From: Limnohabitans sp.
GTDB taxonomy: Bacteria > Pseudomonadota > Gammaproteobacteria > Burkholderiales > Burkholderiaceae_C
Direction: 5' to 3'
NCBI RefSeq assembly: GCF_030158565.1
Contig: NZ_JAOASQ010000038.1
Coordinates: forward strand, 91,667-155,666
DNA: 64,000 nt
Under the pieces are notes generated by a model. That model was not told the DNA's origin, did not search any database, and saw only the letters and a list, made by a program, of their open reading frames with translations. A program made the position numbers and the translations under genes. Within the stretch, counting starts at the first letter, position 1; the number at the start of each line of letters is the position of its first letter. Of the stretch, positions 50,263 through 64,000 are shown in pieces.

Positions 50263-51188
50263 TTCATGGCTCCAGACTGGTTGCGGTTCATCACTTCGAG
50301 GAACACGTCTTCCAGATCGGCCTGGCGAATCTCGACGTCTTCGGCCACCAGACCCGCTGATCGCACCGTGTTCAGGCACGTCTCAATGTCCAGCGCGTTG
50401 TTGACAGGCACCTGCACGATGCGGCCTGTGACACGCGCCAGAGCAGCCACCGAAGTGGGCAACTCACCATCGAGCTTGAAGCGCAGCACCTGGCTGGTGG
50501 CGGACTTGAGCAAGACCGATGTTTTCTCCAGCGCCACCATCTCGCCGCGCTTGAGCATGGCAATGCGGCCGCACAAGGCCTCGGCCTCTTCGAGGTAGTG
50601 GGTGGTCAACAAGACGGTGTGGCCTTGTTTGTTGAGTTTGGCAATGAACTGCCAAAGTGTTTGACGCAGTTCAACGTCCACGCCCGCCGTGGGCTCGTCC
50701 AGAACAATCACACGCGGCTTGTGCACCAAGGCCTGCGCCACCAGCACACGCCTCTTCATGCCGCCCGAGAGCTGGCGCATGTTGGCATGGGCTTTGTCGG
50801 TCAAGCCCAGGCTGTCGAGCAGCTCGTCAATCCAAGCGTCGTTCTTCTTGACGCCGAAATAACCCGACTGGATTTTCAGGGATTCACGGACGGTGAAAAA
50901 AGGGTCAAACACCAGCTCTTGCGGGACCACACCCAACAAGCGGCGTGCTGCTGCGTAATCGCTCTGAACATTGTGGCCATGCACCAGAACCTGCCCTTGG
51001 CTGGCACGGGTCAAGCCCGCCAGGATGCTGATCAAGGTGGTCTTGCCAGCGCCATTGGGGCCCAGCAAACCAAAGAACTCGCCCTCCTCCACTTCGAAGC
51101 TGACCTGATCGAGCGCACGGAATGCGGCGGCGCCTGCCTGTTTGGCAGGGTAGATTTTCGAGACGGTTTGAAATGAGAGCGCAGACAT
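50259..51188 (-). CDS. ABC transporter ATP-binding protein
   Basis: GLLGPNGAGKTTLISILAGLTRASQG, LSGGMKRRVLVAQALVHKPRVIVLDEPTAGVD. Confidence 0.93.
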   Translation of the reverse strand: MSALSFQTVSKIYPAKQAGAAAFRALDQVSFEVEEGEFFGLLGPNGAGKTTLISILAGLTRASQGQVLVHGHNVQSDYAAARRLLGVVPQELVFDPFFTVRESLKIQSGYFGVKKNDAWIDELLDSLGLTDKAHANMRQLSGGMKRRVLVAQALVHKPRVIVLDEPTAGVDVELRQTLWQFIAKLNKQGHTVLLTTHYLEEAEALCGRIAMLKRGEMVALEKTSVLLKSATSQVLRFKLDGELPTSVAALARVTGRIVQVPVNNALDIETCLNTVRSAGLVAEDVEIRQADLEDVFLEVMNRNQSGAMK

Positions 51189-51281
51189 GGGAGGGGCTTA
51201 TTTTAAGTGCTGACCCACGTGAAGGCGGCTCAATGGCCTGGAACAAGGCAAAAAGAGAGGGGATTTGCCCCCGAAACAAGC

Positions 51282-51563
51282 TCAGGCGGGCTGCAAAAGG
51301 TCGAGCACGCCGTACAAAGCGGCCAATTCGCTCAAACGGGCCGACATGCCCTCCACCAGGACCGAACGCCCCTGCGCCTTGGCCACACGACGCAAACCCA
51401 ACAAAACAGCCAAGGCCGAAGAGTCAAAGTCGCTGAGCGCGGAGGCATCGACCAACACGGGCTCCGGCTGAGGCGCTTGCGATTGAAGCTGACGGATCCA
51501 CTGCGACAAGCACGCATCGGCCTGCTCATGCATCAAACTGGGTGGCAACTTCAAAGCATTCAT
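51282..51563 (-). CDS. mlaB: STAS-domain protein (MlaB-like)
   Basis: VLVDASALSDFDSSALAVLLGLRRVAKAQG, downstream of mlaC. Confidence 0.8.
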   Translation of the reverse strand: MNALKLPPSLMHEQADACLSQWIRQLQSQAPQPEPVLVDASALSDFDSSALAVLLGLRRVAKAQGRSVLVEGMSARLSELAALYGVLDLLQPA

Positions 51564-51583
51564 GGTCTCGACTCCAGCGTGGA

Positions 51584-52240
51584 TCAAGAATTGCGGGCGT
51601 TGGATTTGTTGCGCGCCGCCAAACTGGCGATCAACGCATCAATGCCGCCTGCATTGATTTCCTTGGTGAATTGGGTGCGGTAGTTCTCGATCAACCAAAC
51701 GCCGAGCACATTCAGGTCAAAAATCATCCAACCAGCACCTTCGCCTGGTGTTTTTTCCAGACGGTAATCGAGCTGGATCGGATCGCCTTTGCCGCGCACT
51801 TCGGTGTTAACCACCAAGTTCTTGTCTTCCTGTCCACCACGCAAGGGCTTGACCACCACCACCTGGTCGCTGACCTGACTGAGTGCGCCGGCATAGGTGC
51901 GGACCAACAAAATCTTGAATTCGTCTTGCAAGCGTTTTTGCTGCTCGGGCGTGGCTTTGCGCCAAGCAGGGCCAGTCGCCAAAGCCGTCATGCGGCGGAA
52001 GTTCACATGCGGCATGAGCTTGTCATCGACCAGTTGCGTCAATTTGTTCACATCGCCATTGCGCAGGGCTTTGTCGGCTTTGATGATGTCCAGCGTTTCA
52101 TTGGTAATGCGCTTGATGAAAACTTCAGCGGCCTCATCGGCGGCCCAAGCGGCACCGGTCGATGACACCACGGCAGCTGCGAAGGCCGCACCCAAAATCT
52201 GGCGGCGGCTCAATGAAAAGAGGGCAATTGGATTCTTCAT
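51584..52240 (-). CDS. mlaC: Phospholipid-binding protein MlaC (Ttg2-like)
   Basis: Signal peptide; NKLTQLVDDKLMPHVNFRRMTALATGPAWRKATPEQQKRLQDEFKILLVRTYAGAL. Confidence 0.92.
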   Translation of the reverse strand: MKNPIALFSLSRRQILGAAFAAAVVSSTGAAWAADEAAEVFIKRITNETLDIIKADKALRNGDVNKLTQLVDDKLMPHVNFRRMTALATGPAWRKATPEQQKRLQDEFKILLVRTYAGALSQVSDQVVVVKPLRGGQEDKNLVVNTEVRGKGDPIQLDYRLEKTPGEGAGWMIFDLNVLGVWLIENYRTQFTKEINAGGIDALIASLAARNKSNARNS

Positions 52241-52302
52241 GCGGAAACTATAAAGGCGATTGAACAAGCGCTTGTGAGCAACTGTAACGAGGCCAAATGC
52301 AC

Positions 52303-53034
52303 TCACTGGGCATCGACATCGCTGTAATCAAAACTGGACGGCGGGTTTCCATCATGGACATCGTTTTCCCGCTTTTGCAGATAGGCATCGCGAACAAACG
52401 AATAAGGATCGAGTGAGGCTTCTTTGACCGTGTCCACGGTTTTGAGCAAACTGGCGCGCACATCCACGATGCGCACGGCGGTCAGGCTGTTGCGCGTGGC
52501 TTGATCGCTGAACTGACGCGTTGCATCGCCTTGGTAATCCACAGGCAAGGTCAGTCCGTCACGCAAGGTCGAAGGCCCCAAGATGGGCAGCACCACATAA
52601 GGCCCCGGCTTCACACCCCAATGGCCCAAAGTTTGTCCAAAATCTTCCTTGTGCCGCTCCAGACGCATTTCTGTCGCAATGTCGAGCAAGCCACCCAAGC
52701 CAAACACGGTGTTCACCGTCACACGCATGAAGCTCTCTGCCGCATGCTGGCCTTTCAACTGCATGGCACTGTTGGCCATGGACCAGACATCGCCCAAATT
52801 CCTCACGACATTGTGCAAACCGGTTCGGACAAAACTGGGAACCACATTCACGTAAATTTGTGCGGCAGGCTTGATGGCCACTGTGTCAACGGCATCGTTG
52901 AAGTTGTAAACGCTGCGGTTCATCGACTCCCACGGATCGCGTGCATCTGCGCTCTTGACACTGGCACAACCTTGCAAGGACAACAACGCGACAGCAGCCA
53001 ACCCTGCAAGCCAGCGCTTCATCTCTGAACTCAT
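52303..53034 (-). CDS. mlaA: MlaA/VacJ lipoprotein
   Basis: Lipobox LSLQGCAS; DPWESMNRSVYNFNDAVDTVAIKP, GLGGLLDIATEM, LGHWGVKPGPYVVLPILGPS. Confidence 0.95.
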   Translation of the reverse strand: MSSEMKRWLAGLAAVALLSLQGCASVKSADARDPWESMNRSVYNFNDAVDTVAIKPAAQIYVNVVPSFVRTGLHNVVRNLGDVWSMANSAMQLKGQHAAESFMRVTVNTVFGLGGLLDIATEMRLERHKEDFGQTLGHWGVKPGPYVVLPILGPSTLRDGLTLPVDYQGDATRQFSDQATRNSLTAVRIVDVRASLLKTVDTVKEASLDPYSFVRDAYLQKRENDVHDGNPPSSFDYSDVDAQ

Positions 53035-53510
53035 GGCTTGCTGCCTTCCGCCTTGGGTTTTTCGGCTTGGCTGTAAAGAAACTGGCTGATCAGGTTTTCC
53101 AGGATCACCGCGGACTGTGTAGAGCCGATCTTGTCGCCTGCGGCCAGGTTCTTTTCATCGGCGCCGGGCGCAATGTCGAGGTACTGCTCACCCAACAGGC
53201 CGCTGGTGAGGATCTTGAGCGAGCTGTCTTGAGGAAATTGGTTTTCCGATTGCAAAGCCAAAATGACTTTGGCCTGGAAAGACTCACCATCGAAAGCAAT
53301 GGTCTTGACGCGACCCACCACCACGCCAGCGCTCTTGACGGCAGCACCCGGCTTGAGGCCACCGATGTTGTCGAATTTGGCGCTGACTTCGTAGTCCGAA
53401 CGGAAATTCAAGGTCAGCAAATTGGCCGATTTGAGCGCCAGAAACAGCACGGCCACCGCGCCCAACAAGACAAACAAACCCACCCAGATATCATTTTTTG
53501 AACGCTGCAT
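53031..53510 (-). CDS. mlaD: MlaD, MCE-domain protein
   Basis: N-terminal TM, YEVSAKFDNIGGLKPGAAVKSAGVVVGRV, LTSGLLGEQYLDI. Confidence 0.94.
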   Translation of the reverse strand: MQRSKNDIWVGLFVLLGAVAVLFLALKSANLLTLNFRSDYEVSAKFDNIGGLKPGAAVKSAGVVVGRVKTIAFDGESFQAKVILALQSENQFPQDSSLKILTSGLLGEQYLDIAPGADEKNLAAGDKIGSTQSAVILENLISQFLYSQAEKPKAEGSKP

Positions 53511-53520
53511 CTCGTCCTCC

Positions 53521-54306
53521 TCAAATGCTGAACATCATCGCTGTGAGGATGAAGTCCAGGCCCAAAACCGACAAAGAAGAAACCACCACACTGCGGGTGG
53601 TGGCACTGGCCACGCCCTCGGGGGTGGGCTTGGCCACGTAACCTTGCAACAAGGCAATGAAGGTCACGGCCACACCGAACACAATGCTCTTGACGATGCC
53701 GTTGCCCACATCCTTGAACACATCCACGCCACCTTGCATCTGGCTCCAGAACGAGCCCGCATCGACACCGATGAGCAGCACCCCCACCACATAGCCACCG
53801 AAAATACCGACGGCGCTGAACACAGCCGTGAGCAAAGGCAAAGCAATCACGCCGCCCATGAAGCGGGGCGCCAAAATGCGTTGCACTGGGTCAACGGCCA
53901 TCATCTCCAGTGCGGTGAGCTGCTCACCCGCGCGCATCAAACCGATCTCGGCCGTGAGCGACGCACCGGCGCGACCTGCATACAAGAGGGCCGCCACAAC
54001 GGGGCCCAACTCGCGCACCAGACTGAGCGCCACCAGCAAACCCAAGGCCTCGGCCGAGCCATAGCGCTGCAAGGTGTAGTAACCCTGCAAACCGAGCACG
54101 AAACCCACAAACAGCCCCGACACCGTGATGATGGCCAGAGAATAATTGCCCAGGAAATGCACCTGGTCGCGCACCAAGCCAAAACGCTTGAGCGCCGCGC
54201 CCGACATCTTGAGCAGTTTGAAAAACAAACGGGCGCCAAAGCCCCAATCGGCCAAGGCCTCGCGGGTGGCCGCGCCCAATGCACCCAGCATCTGGATCAC
54301 ATTCAT
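53521..54306 (-). CDS. mlaE: MlaE permease
   Basis: ELGPVVAALLYAGRAGASLTAEIGLMRAGEQLTALEMMAVDPVQRILAPRF. Confidence 0.95.
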   Translation of the reverse strand: MNVIQMLGALGAATREALADWGFGARLFFKLLKMSGAALKRFGLVRDQVHFLGNYSLAIITVSGLFVGFVLGLQGYYTLQRYGSAEALGLLVALSLVRELGPVVAALLYAGRAGASLTAEIGLMRAGEQLTALEMMAVDPVQRILAPRFMGGVIALPLLTAVFSAVGIFGGYVVGVLLIGVDAGSFWSQMQGGVDVFKDVGNGIVKSIVFGVAVTFIALLQGYVAKPTPEGVASATTRSVVVSSLSVLGLDFILTAMMFSI

Positions 54307-55118
54307 GCAGACCTCCGGTCGTAATCTTCGGCAGCGGTCGGTGCGGGGTAGTGGAAAGGCACTGGCCCATCGCTGAGCGCATGCACAAACTGGTGGATCA
54401 GAGGGTCGGTGCTGGCGCGCAACTCGGCAGGCGTGCCTTGTGCGGCCAGACCGCCATTGGCCAGGATCACCACATGGTCGGCGATCTCGAAGGTTTCGGT
54501 CACATCGTGCGAGACGATCACGCTGGTGATGCCCAAGCTGTCGTTCAGGCGGCGAATCAAACGCGCCGCTGTGCCCAAGGAAATGGGATCCAGGCCCGCA
54601 AAGGGCTCGTCGTACATGATCAGGTCGGGATCGAGCGCAATGGCGCGTGCCAAGGCCACACGGCGGCTCATGCCACCGGAAATTTCGGACGGCTTCAAGT
54701 CCCGTGCACCACGCAAACCCACCGCATCGAGCTTCATGAGCACGATGTCGCGGATCAGGTCTTCCGACAAGGCCGTGTGCTCACGCAAAGGGAAAGCCAC
54801 GTTGTCGAACACGCTCATGTCGGTGAACAAGGCACCAAACTGAAACAACATGCCCATGCGACGTCGTGCGGCGTACAGCTCGGTTTGCTGCATGCGGCCC
54901 ACATCCTGGCCATCCAACAGCATTTGTCCCTGCTGCGCCCGGATTTGCCCACCGATGAGCCGAAGCACGGTGGTCTTGCCACCACCCGAGACGCCCATCA
55001 GGGCCGTGACTTGACCACGCGGGATTTTGAAACTCAGATTTTTCAAAATCAAACGCTCACCGTAGCCAAAGCTCAGGTCACGCAGTTCAACGAGGGTGGA
55101 TGGATTGGGCGTATTCAT
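54303..55118 (-). CDS. mlaF: MlaF ATP-binding protein
   Basis: LMGVSGGGKTTVLRLIGGQIRAQQG, LKPSEISGGMSRRVALARAIALDPDLIMYDEPFAGLDPIS; start uncertain (55118 or 55178). Confidence 0.93.
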   Translation of the reverse strand: MNTPNPSTLVELRDLSFGYGERLILKNLSFKIPRGQVTALMGVSGGGKTTVLRLIGGQIRAQQGQMLLDGQDVGRMQQTELYAARRRMGMLFQFGALFTDMSVFDNVAFPLREHTALSEDLIRDIVLMKLDAVGLRGARDLKPSEISGGMSRRVALARAIALDPDLIMYDEPFAGLDPISLGTAARLIRRLNDSLGITSVIVSHDVTETFEIADHVVILANGGLAAQGTPAELRASTDPLIHQFVHALSDGPVPFHYPAPTAAEDYDRRSA

Positions 55119-55125
55119 GAAAAAG

Positions 55126-55150
55126 CAAGAGCCGGGAAAACCGGCTCTTG
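55126..55150 (-). terminator. Hairpin plus T5 immediately upstream of mlaF ATG (gltD terminator or leader attenuator)
   Basis: Minus strand CAAGAGCCGG-TTTTC-CCGGCTCTTG-CTTTTT-CATG. Confidence 0.7.
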
Positions 55151-55223
55151 TGATCTTAGCGAACCAAAGTGAACACAATGTAAACCTTGGTGTTCTAGGG
55201 ATTGTACCTAGAACGAAATGACC

Positions 55224-56705
55224 TCAACGGGGCAAGTCGCTTTGCCCCATCAGGAACTCGTCCACCGCGCGTGCGGCTTGACGGCCTTCACGGATGGCCC
55301 ACACGACCAAAGACTGGCCACGGCGCATGTCACCCGCTGCAAACACCTTGTCCACGTTGGTGGCGTAGCCGCCCGTGAAGTCGGTGCTCGCCTTGGCGTT
55401 GCCACGGGCGTCTTTGTCGATGCCAAAGGCGTCGAGCACGGTGGCGACCGGGTTGGTGAAGCCCATGGCCAGCAGGACCAGGTCGGCTTTGTATTCCTTT
55501 TCGGTGCCGGGCACTTCGACCATCTTGCCGTCTTTGAACTCGACGTGCACGGTCTTGAGGCCTGTGAGCTTGCCTTTTTCGCCAATGAATTCCTTGGTGG
55601 AAATGGCGAATTCGCGTTGCAGCAGACCTTTTTCGGCGCTCTCGTCGTGGCTGGAGCTGGTGCGCAGCTTCATGGGCCAGTAAGGCCAGACCATCAGCTT
55701 GTTTTCTTTTTCGGGTGGCTCGGGCATCACCTCGAACTGGGTCACGCTGACAGCGCCGTGGCGTGTGCTGGTGCCCACGCAGTCGCTGCCGGTGTCACCG
55801 CCACCGATCACGATGACGTGCTTGCCGTCAGCGCGCAATTGACCTTTGAGCTTGTCACCTGCATTGACCTTGTTTTGCTGGGGCAGGAATTCCATCGCGA
55901 AATGGATGCCGTCCAGGTCGCGGCCGGGCACGGGCAGGTCGCGCGACTGCTCGGAGCCGCCGGTCAGCAGCACAGCGTCAAAGTCTTTCTTGAGCTGCTC
56001 GGCGCTGATGGTTTCCTTGGCCCAGTTGGTGACCTTGGAGTCCTTGGGCCACTCGCCCACCAGCACGCTGGTGCGAATCTTCACGCCTTCGGCTTCGAGC
56101 TGCTTGACGCGGCGGTCGATGTGCGTCTTTTCCATCTTGAAGTCAGGGATGCCGTAGCGCAGCAAACCACCGACGCGGTCGTTCTTCTCGAACAGGGTCA
56201 CGTCGTGGCCTGCACGCGCCAGCTGCTGCGATGCGGCCAAGCCCGCAGGGCCTGCACCGATCACGGCGACTTTCTTGCCGGTCTTGACCTTGGCAGGACG
56301 GGGTGTGACCCAGCCCTCGGCCCAGGCGCGGTCGATGATGGCGTGCTCGATCGACTTGATGCCCACGGCGTCGCCGTTGAAGTTCACCACGCAAGCGGCC
56401 TCGCAAGGTGCGGGGCAGATGCGGCCGGTGAACTCGGGGAAGTTGTTGGTGCTGTGCAGCACCTCGATCGCGTTCTTCCAGTCGCCGTGGTACACCAGGT
56501 CGTTGAAGTCCGGGATGATGTTGTTGACCGGGCAGCCGTTGTTGCAAAACGGTGTGCCGCAGTCCATGCAACGTGCGCCTTGGGTTTTGGCTTGCTCATC
56601 GGTCAGACCGATCACGAACTCGCCGTAGTTTTTCAAGCGCTCTGCGACGGGCTTGTAGCCTTCTTCGATGCGCTCAAATTCCATGAAGCCTGTGACTTTT
56701 CCCAT
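55224..56705 (-). CDS. gltD: Glutamate synthase small subunit
   Basis: [85 protein letters not shown]. Confidence 0.97.
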   Translation of the reverse strand: MGKVTGFMEFERIEEGYKPVAERLKNYGEFVIGLTDEQAKTQGARCMDCGTPFCNNGCPVNNIIPDFNDLVYHGDWKNAIEVLHSTNNFPEFTGRICPAPCEAACVVNFNGDAVGIKSIEHAIIDRAWAEGWVTPRPAKVKTGKKVAVIGAGPAGLAASQQLARAGHDVTLFEKNDRVGGLLRYGIPDFKMEKTHIDRRVKQLEAEGVKIRTSVLVGEWPKDSKVTNWAKETISAEQLKKDFDAVLLTGGSEQSRDLPVPGRDLDGIHFAMEFLPQQNKVNAGDKLKGQLRADGKHVIVIGGGDTGSDCVGTSTRHGAVSVTQFEVMPEPPEKENKLMVWPYWPMKLRTSSSHDESAEKGLLQREFAISTKEFIGEKGKLTGLKTVHVEFKDGKMVEVPGTEKEYKADLVLLAMGFTNPVATVLDAFGIDKDARGNAKASTDFTGGYATNVDKVFAAGDMRRGQSLVVWAIREGRQAARAVDEFLMGQSDLPR

Positions 56706-56734
56706 GATGTTTCCTTCGATTCTTGACGTGGGGC

Positions 56735-61429
<4,695 letters not shown>

Positions 61430-61462
61430 GGCGCACTCCTAGGGTTTTTACGCAGGGGGATG

Positions 61463-61491
61463 AGTTTACTGCACTGCAGCAACCATGCCAA
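61463..61491 (-). promoter_or_regulatory. Predicted sigma70-like promoter of gltBD
   Basis: Minus strand TTGGCA-N17-TAAACT, followed by AGGAG RBS before gltB ATG. Confidence 0.55.
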
Positions 61492-61494
61492 GAC

Positions 61495-62313
61495 AATTAA
61501 TTGGGGTCAGATCCCAATTAATTTGAATTTCTTTTTCGGCTGAGATTAATTGGGGACAGATTCATCACTCTGTCTTTTTGAAAGGCCTTCCCGCCTTGGC
61601 TGGCAAGAGCCTGCGCGGCGTGGACTGCTGCAACTCTTGCACAAACTGGGGGGAACCCATGGCCCATCCCGACAAGGCACTTTTGGTGAGTTGGTCTTTT
61701 TCCGATGCTGCCAATCCTGCGTGAACCAGTTCGAGGTAGGCCGCTTCACGCGCAAATGGCGTATTGCCCAGGCCCCAAAACAGGGCGTGTGGCGTCACCA
61801 ATTTGTCGCTCACCTGCCCAATACAGTGCCTGTGGCTGGACCATTTGAAGTCGGCCGCCTGCGCGACTATGCCGGCACGCACCGGGTTCAGATCGATGTA
61901 GACCATGCAAGCCAAAAGATAGCGCTCACTCTCAATCAAATTGCTGCGGTAACGGCCTTCCCACAAGGTGCCGGTCCGCTGATGGCGCAAATTGAAGTAA
62001 CGCACATAGCTGCGCCCCACGGCTTGCATGAGTTTGGGCACACCTTCATCCGTTTCAGGCGTGGCCAGCAAATGAAAATGGTTGTCCATGATCATGTACG
62101 CATGAATGGCCACTTTGAAAATCGCCGCTTGCTCACCCAGCAGCGTCAGCATTTTTTCCCGGTCAGCGTCATCCCGCACGATGGCCTGGCGGTCATTGCC
62201 GCGCTGGATGACGTGGTGCGGATAAGCGGCGACGGTGAGACGGGGTTGGCGGGCCATGGGTTGCGAGGAACAATCAAAAGAAACAGTTTAATTGGAATCT
62301 GACCCCAATTAAA
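61495..62313. mobile_element. RAYT-type element with palindromic inverted ends
   Basis: Left end 61497-61521 TTAATTGGGGTCAGATCCCAATTAA and inverted right end 62288-62312 match at 24/25; encloses tyrosine transposase. Confidence 0.8.
61565..62257 (-). CDS. REP-associated tyrosine transposase (Y1_Tnp/IS200-like)
   Basis: YPHHVIQRGNDRQAIVRDDADREKMLTLL, HUH motif MIMDNHFHLLATP, QAVGRSYVRYFNLRHQRTGTLWEGRYRS. Confidence 0.93.
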   Translation of the reverse strand: MARQPRLTVAAYPHHVIQRGNDRQAIVRDDADREKMLTLLGEQAAIFKVAIHAYMIMDNHFHLLATPETDEGVPKLMQAVGRSYVRYFNLRHQRTGTLWEGRYRSNLIESERYLLACMVYIDLNPVRAGIVAQAADFKWSSHRHCIGQVSDKLVTPHALFWGLGNTPFAREAAYLELVHAGLAASEKDQLTKSALSGWAMGSPQFVQELQQSTPRRLLPAKAGRPFKKTE

Positions 62314-62368
62314 TCAAGATGCCATGCTCGTGACTGACAGTGGCGGGATTTGCCTTTAGGCTCGGCGC

Positions 62369-63724
62369 ATGGACACAACAACTTTGCGCATCGGCACGGG
62401 AGCGGGCTACGCGGGCGACCGCATCCCGCCTGCGGTGGAGCTGGCCGAGAAGGGGCGACTGGACTATCTGGTTTTTGAATGCTTGGCTGAGCGCACGATT
62501 GCGCTGGCTCAGCTCGAACGCAGCCAGCATCCCGATCGCGGCTTTGACCCCATGTTGGCCGATCGCATGCGGGCAGTGCTCAAACCCTGTATGGACAACG
62601 GCACCCGCATCATCAGCAACATGGGCGCGGCCAACCCTTTGCAAGCTGGTCACGCCGTCCTGGCCATCGCACGTGAACTGGGTCTGCCCCAGGTCAAGGT
62701 CGCCGTGGTGCTGGGCGACGATGTGCTGACCACGCTGACGGCAGACCACCTGTCGCTGCCTGTGATCGAATCCAACCAGACCCTGGCCGACCTGCAGCCG
62801 CAGCTGATCTCGGCCAACGCCTATCTGGGCGCCGAGGCCTTGCTGCCCGCCTTGCAGACCGACGCCCACGTCATCATCACCGGCCGCGTGGCCGACCCTG
62901 CCCTGTTCCTCGCACCCTTGATCCACCACTTTGGCTGGGCGCTGGACGACTGGGCGCGCCTGGGCAAAGGCGTGCTGGTCGGGCATTTGCTCGAATGCGC
63001 GGCGCAGATCACCGGGGGCTACTTTGCCGACCCGGGTTTCAAGGACGTACCCCACATGGCCCGGCTGGGCTTTCCGCTGGCCGAGGTCAGCGCCTCGGGC
63101 GATGCCGTCATCACCAAGGTGGCGGACTCGGGCGGTTGCGTCACGGTGGCCACGTGCACCGAACAATTGCTCTACGAAATCGAAAACCCCGCACGCTATC
63201 TGCAGCCCGATGTGGTGGCCGATTTCTCGCAGGTGCAGCTCACGCAGATCGGCCCTGACCGCGTGCAGGTCACGGGCGGCAACGGCAGCCCACGCACCGA
63301 CACGCTGAAAGTCACCCTGGGTTACCGCGATGGCTTCATCGGCGAAGGACAAATCTCTTACGCAGGCCCGGGCGCACAGGCACGTGGGCAACTCGCGCTC
63401 GATCTGGTGCGCGCACGGCTGGCCGATGCAGGCTACGCACAGCACGAAGGCCGCTATGACCTGATCGGCGTCAACGCCATCCCGGGCGAACCGATCACAC
63501 CCACAGAACCGGCCGAAGTGCGCGCCCGCGTGGCGCTGCGCGTACCCACACAGCGTGAGGCTCAGCACGTGGCACACGAAGTCGAAGCGCTTTACCTCAA
63601 CGGCCCGGCAGGCGGCGGTGGCGCCACGCGCTCGGTGCGAGAAGTCATCGCCGCTGCGGCGGTGCTGATGCCACGTGACGCGGTGCACACCAGCACCGTT
63701 CTGCTCAACACCGAAGGACTCTGA
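62369..63724 (+). CDS. AtuA/DUF1446 family protein, copy 2
   Basis: LRIGTGAGYAGDRIPP, VVLGDDVLTTL, IITGRVADPALFLAPLIHHFGW, VGHLLECAAQITGG; paralogous to 11926-13317. Confidence 0.88.
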   Translation: MDTTTLRIGTGAGYAGDRIPPAVELAEKGRLDYLVFECLAERTIALAQLERSQHPDRGFDPMLADRMRAVLKPCMDNGTRIISNMGAANPLQAGHAVLAIARELGLPQVKVAVVLGDDVLTTLTADHLSLPVIESNQTLADLQPQLISANAYLGAEALLPALQTDAHVIITGRVADPALFLAPLIHHFGWALDDWARLGKGVLVGHLLECAAQITGGYFADPGFKDVPHMARLGFPLAEVSASGDAVITKVADSGGCVTVATCTEQLLYEIENPARYLQPDVVADFSQVQLTQIGPDRVQVTGGNGSPRTDTLKVTLGYRDGFIGEGQISYAGPGAQARGQLALDLVRARLADAGYAQHEGRYDLIGVNAIPGEPITPTEPAEVRARVALRVPTQREAQHVAHEVEALYLNGPAGGGGATRSVREVIAAAAVLMPRDAVHTSTVLLNTEGL

Positions 63725-63725
63725 C

Positions 63726-64000
63726 ATGCTGCTGCGCGACATCGCCCACACCCGCACCGGAGACAAGGGCAACCGCTCCACCCTGTCGGTGATTGCCTAC
63801 GACCTCAAAGACTTTGCCCTGCTCGAAAAAGCGCTCACGCCTGAGCGGGTGCGCCAGCACTATGCAGGCATCGTGCACGGCCCGGTCGAACGCTACAGCC
63901 TGCCCCAGTTGGGCGCGCTCAACTTCGTCATGCACCAGGCCCTGGGCGGTGGCGTGACCCGCTCGCTGGCACTGGACGCCCACGGGAAATGCCTGAGTGC
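63726..64000 (+). CDS. AtuA-associated small protein, copy 2, truncated by window end
   Basis: MLLRDIAHTRTGDKGNRSTLSVIAYD, LPQLGALNFVMHQALGGGVTRSLALDAHGK; no stop before window end. Confidence 0.75.
   Translation, partial: MLLRDIAHTRTGDKGNRSTLSVIAYDLKDFALLEKALTPERVRQHYAGIVHGPVERYSLPQLGALNFVMHQALGGGVTRSLALDAHGKCLS

Overview
64 kb of high-GC, densely coding bacterial chromosome. Gene content and order suggest a Burkholderiales/Comamonadaceae-like betaproteobacterium (inference). About 1-23.5 kb is catabolic: an acyl-CoA dehydrogenase/hydratase/biotin-carboxylase module, a Liv-type ABC transporter with an acyl-CoA ligase, a split AtuA (DUF1446) pair, a PcaIJ-like CoA-transferase, a probable aromatic-degradation cluster (VOC protein, MhpA-like hydroxylase, IclR, FAH-family hydrolase, thioesterase, two Bug/TctC binding proteins) and a PcaF-like thiolase. 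About 23.8-38 kb is mostly housekeeping (DUF1841, NUDIX, DUF815 ATPase, argJ, secA, DciA-like, tRNA-Thr, sspAB, petABC, mscL, pdxA, Nif3, Deg protease). About 38-61.4 kb is a long minus-strand run: tatABC, hinT, hisEIF, mutarotase, hisAHBCDG, murA, bolA, ABC-2 exporter, mlaBCADEF, gltDB. The window ends with a REP-associated tyrosine transposase flanked by palindromic inverted repeats and a second AtuA-type pair. The most unusual signal is a roughly 200-bp intergenic element at 23567-23766. It consists of two long perfect hairpins whose 26-nt loops are exactly complementary to each other (order A-B-A'-C-B'-C'), and the second stem carries a G-quadruplex motif on both strands.
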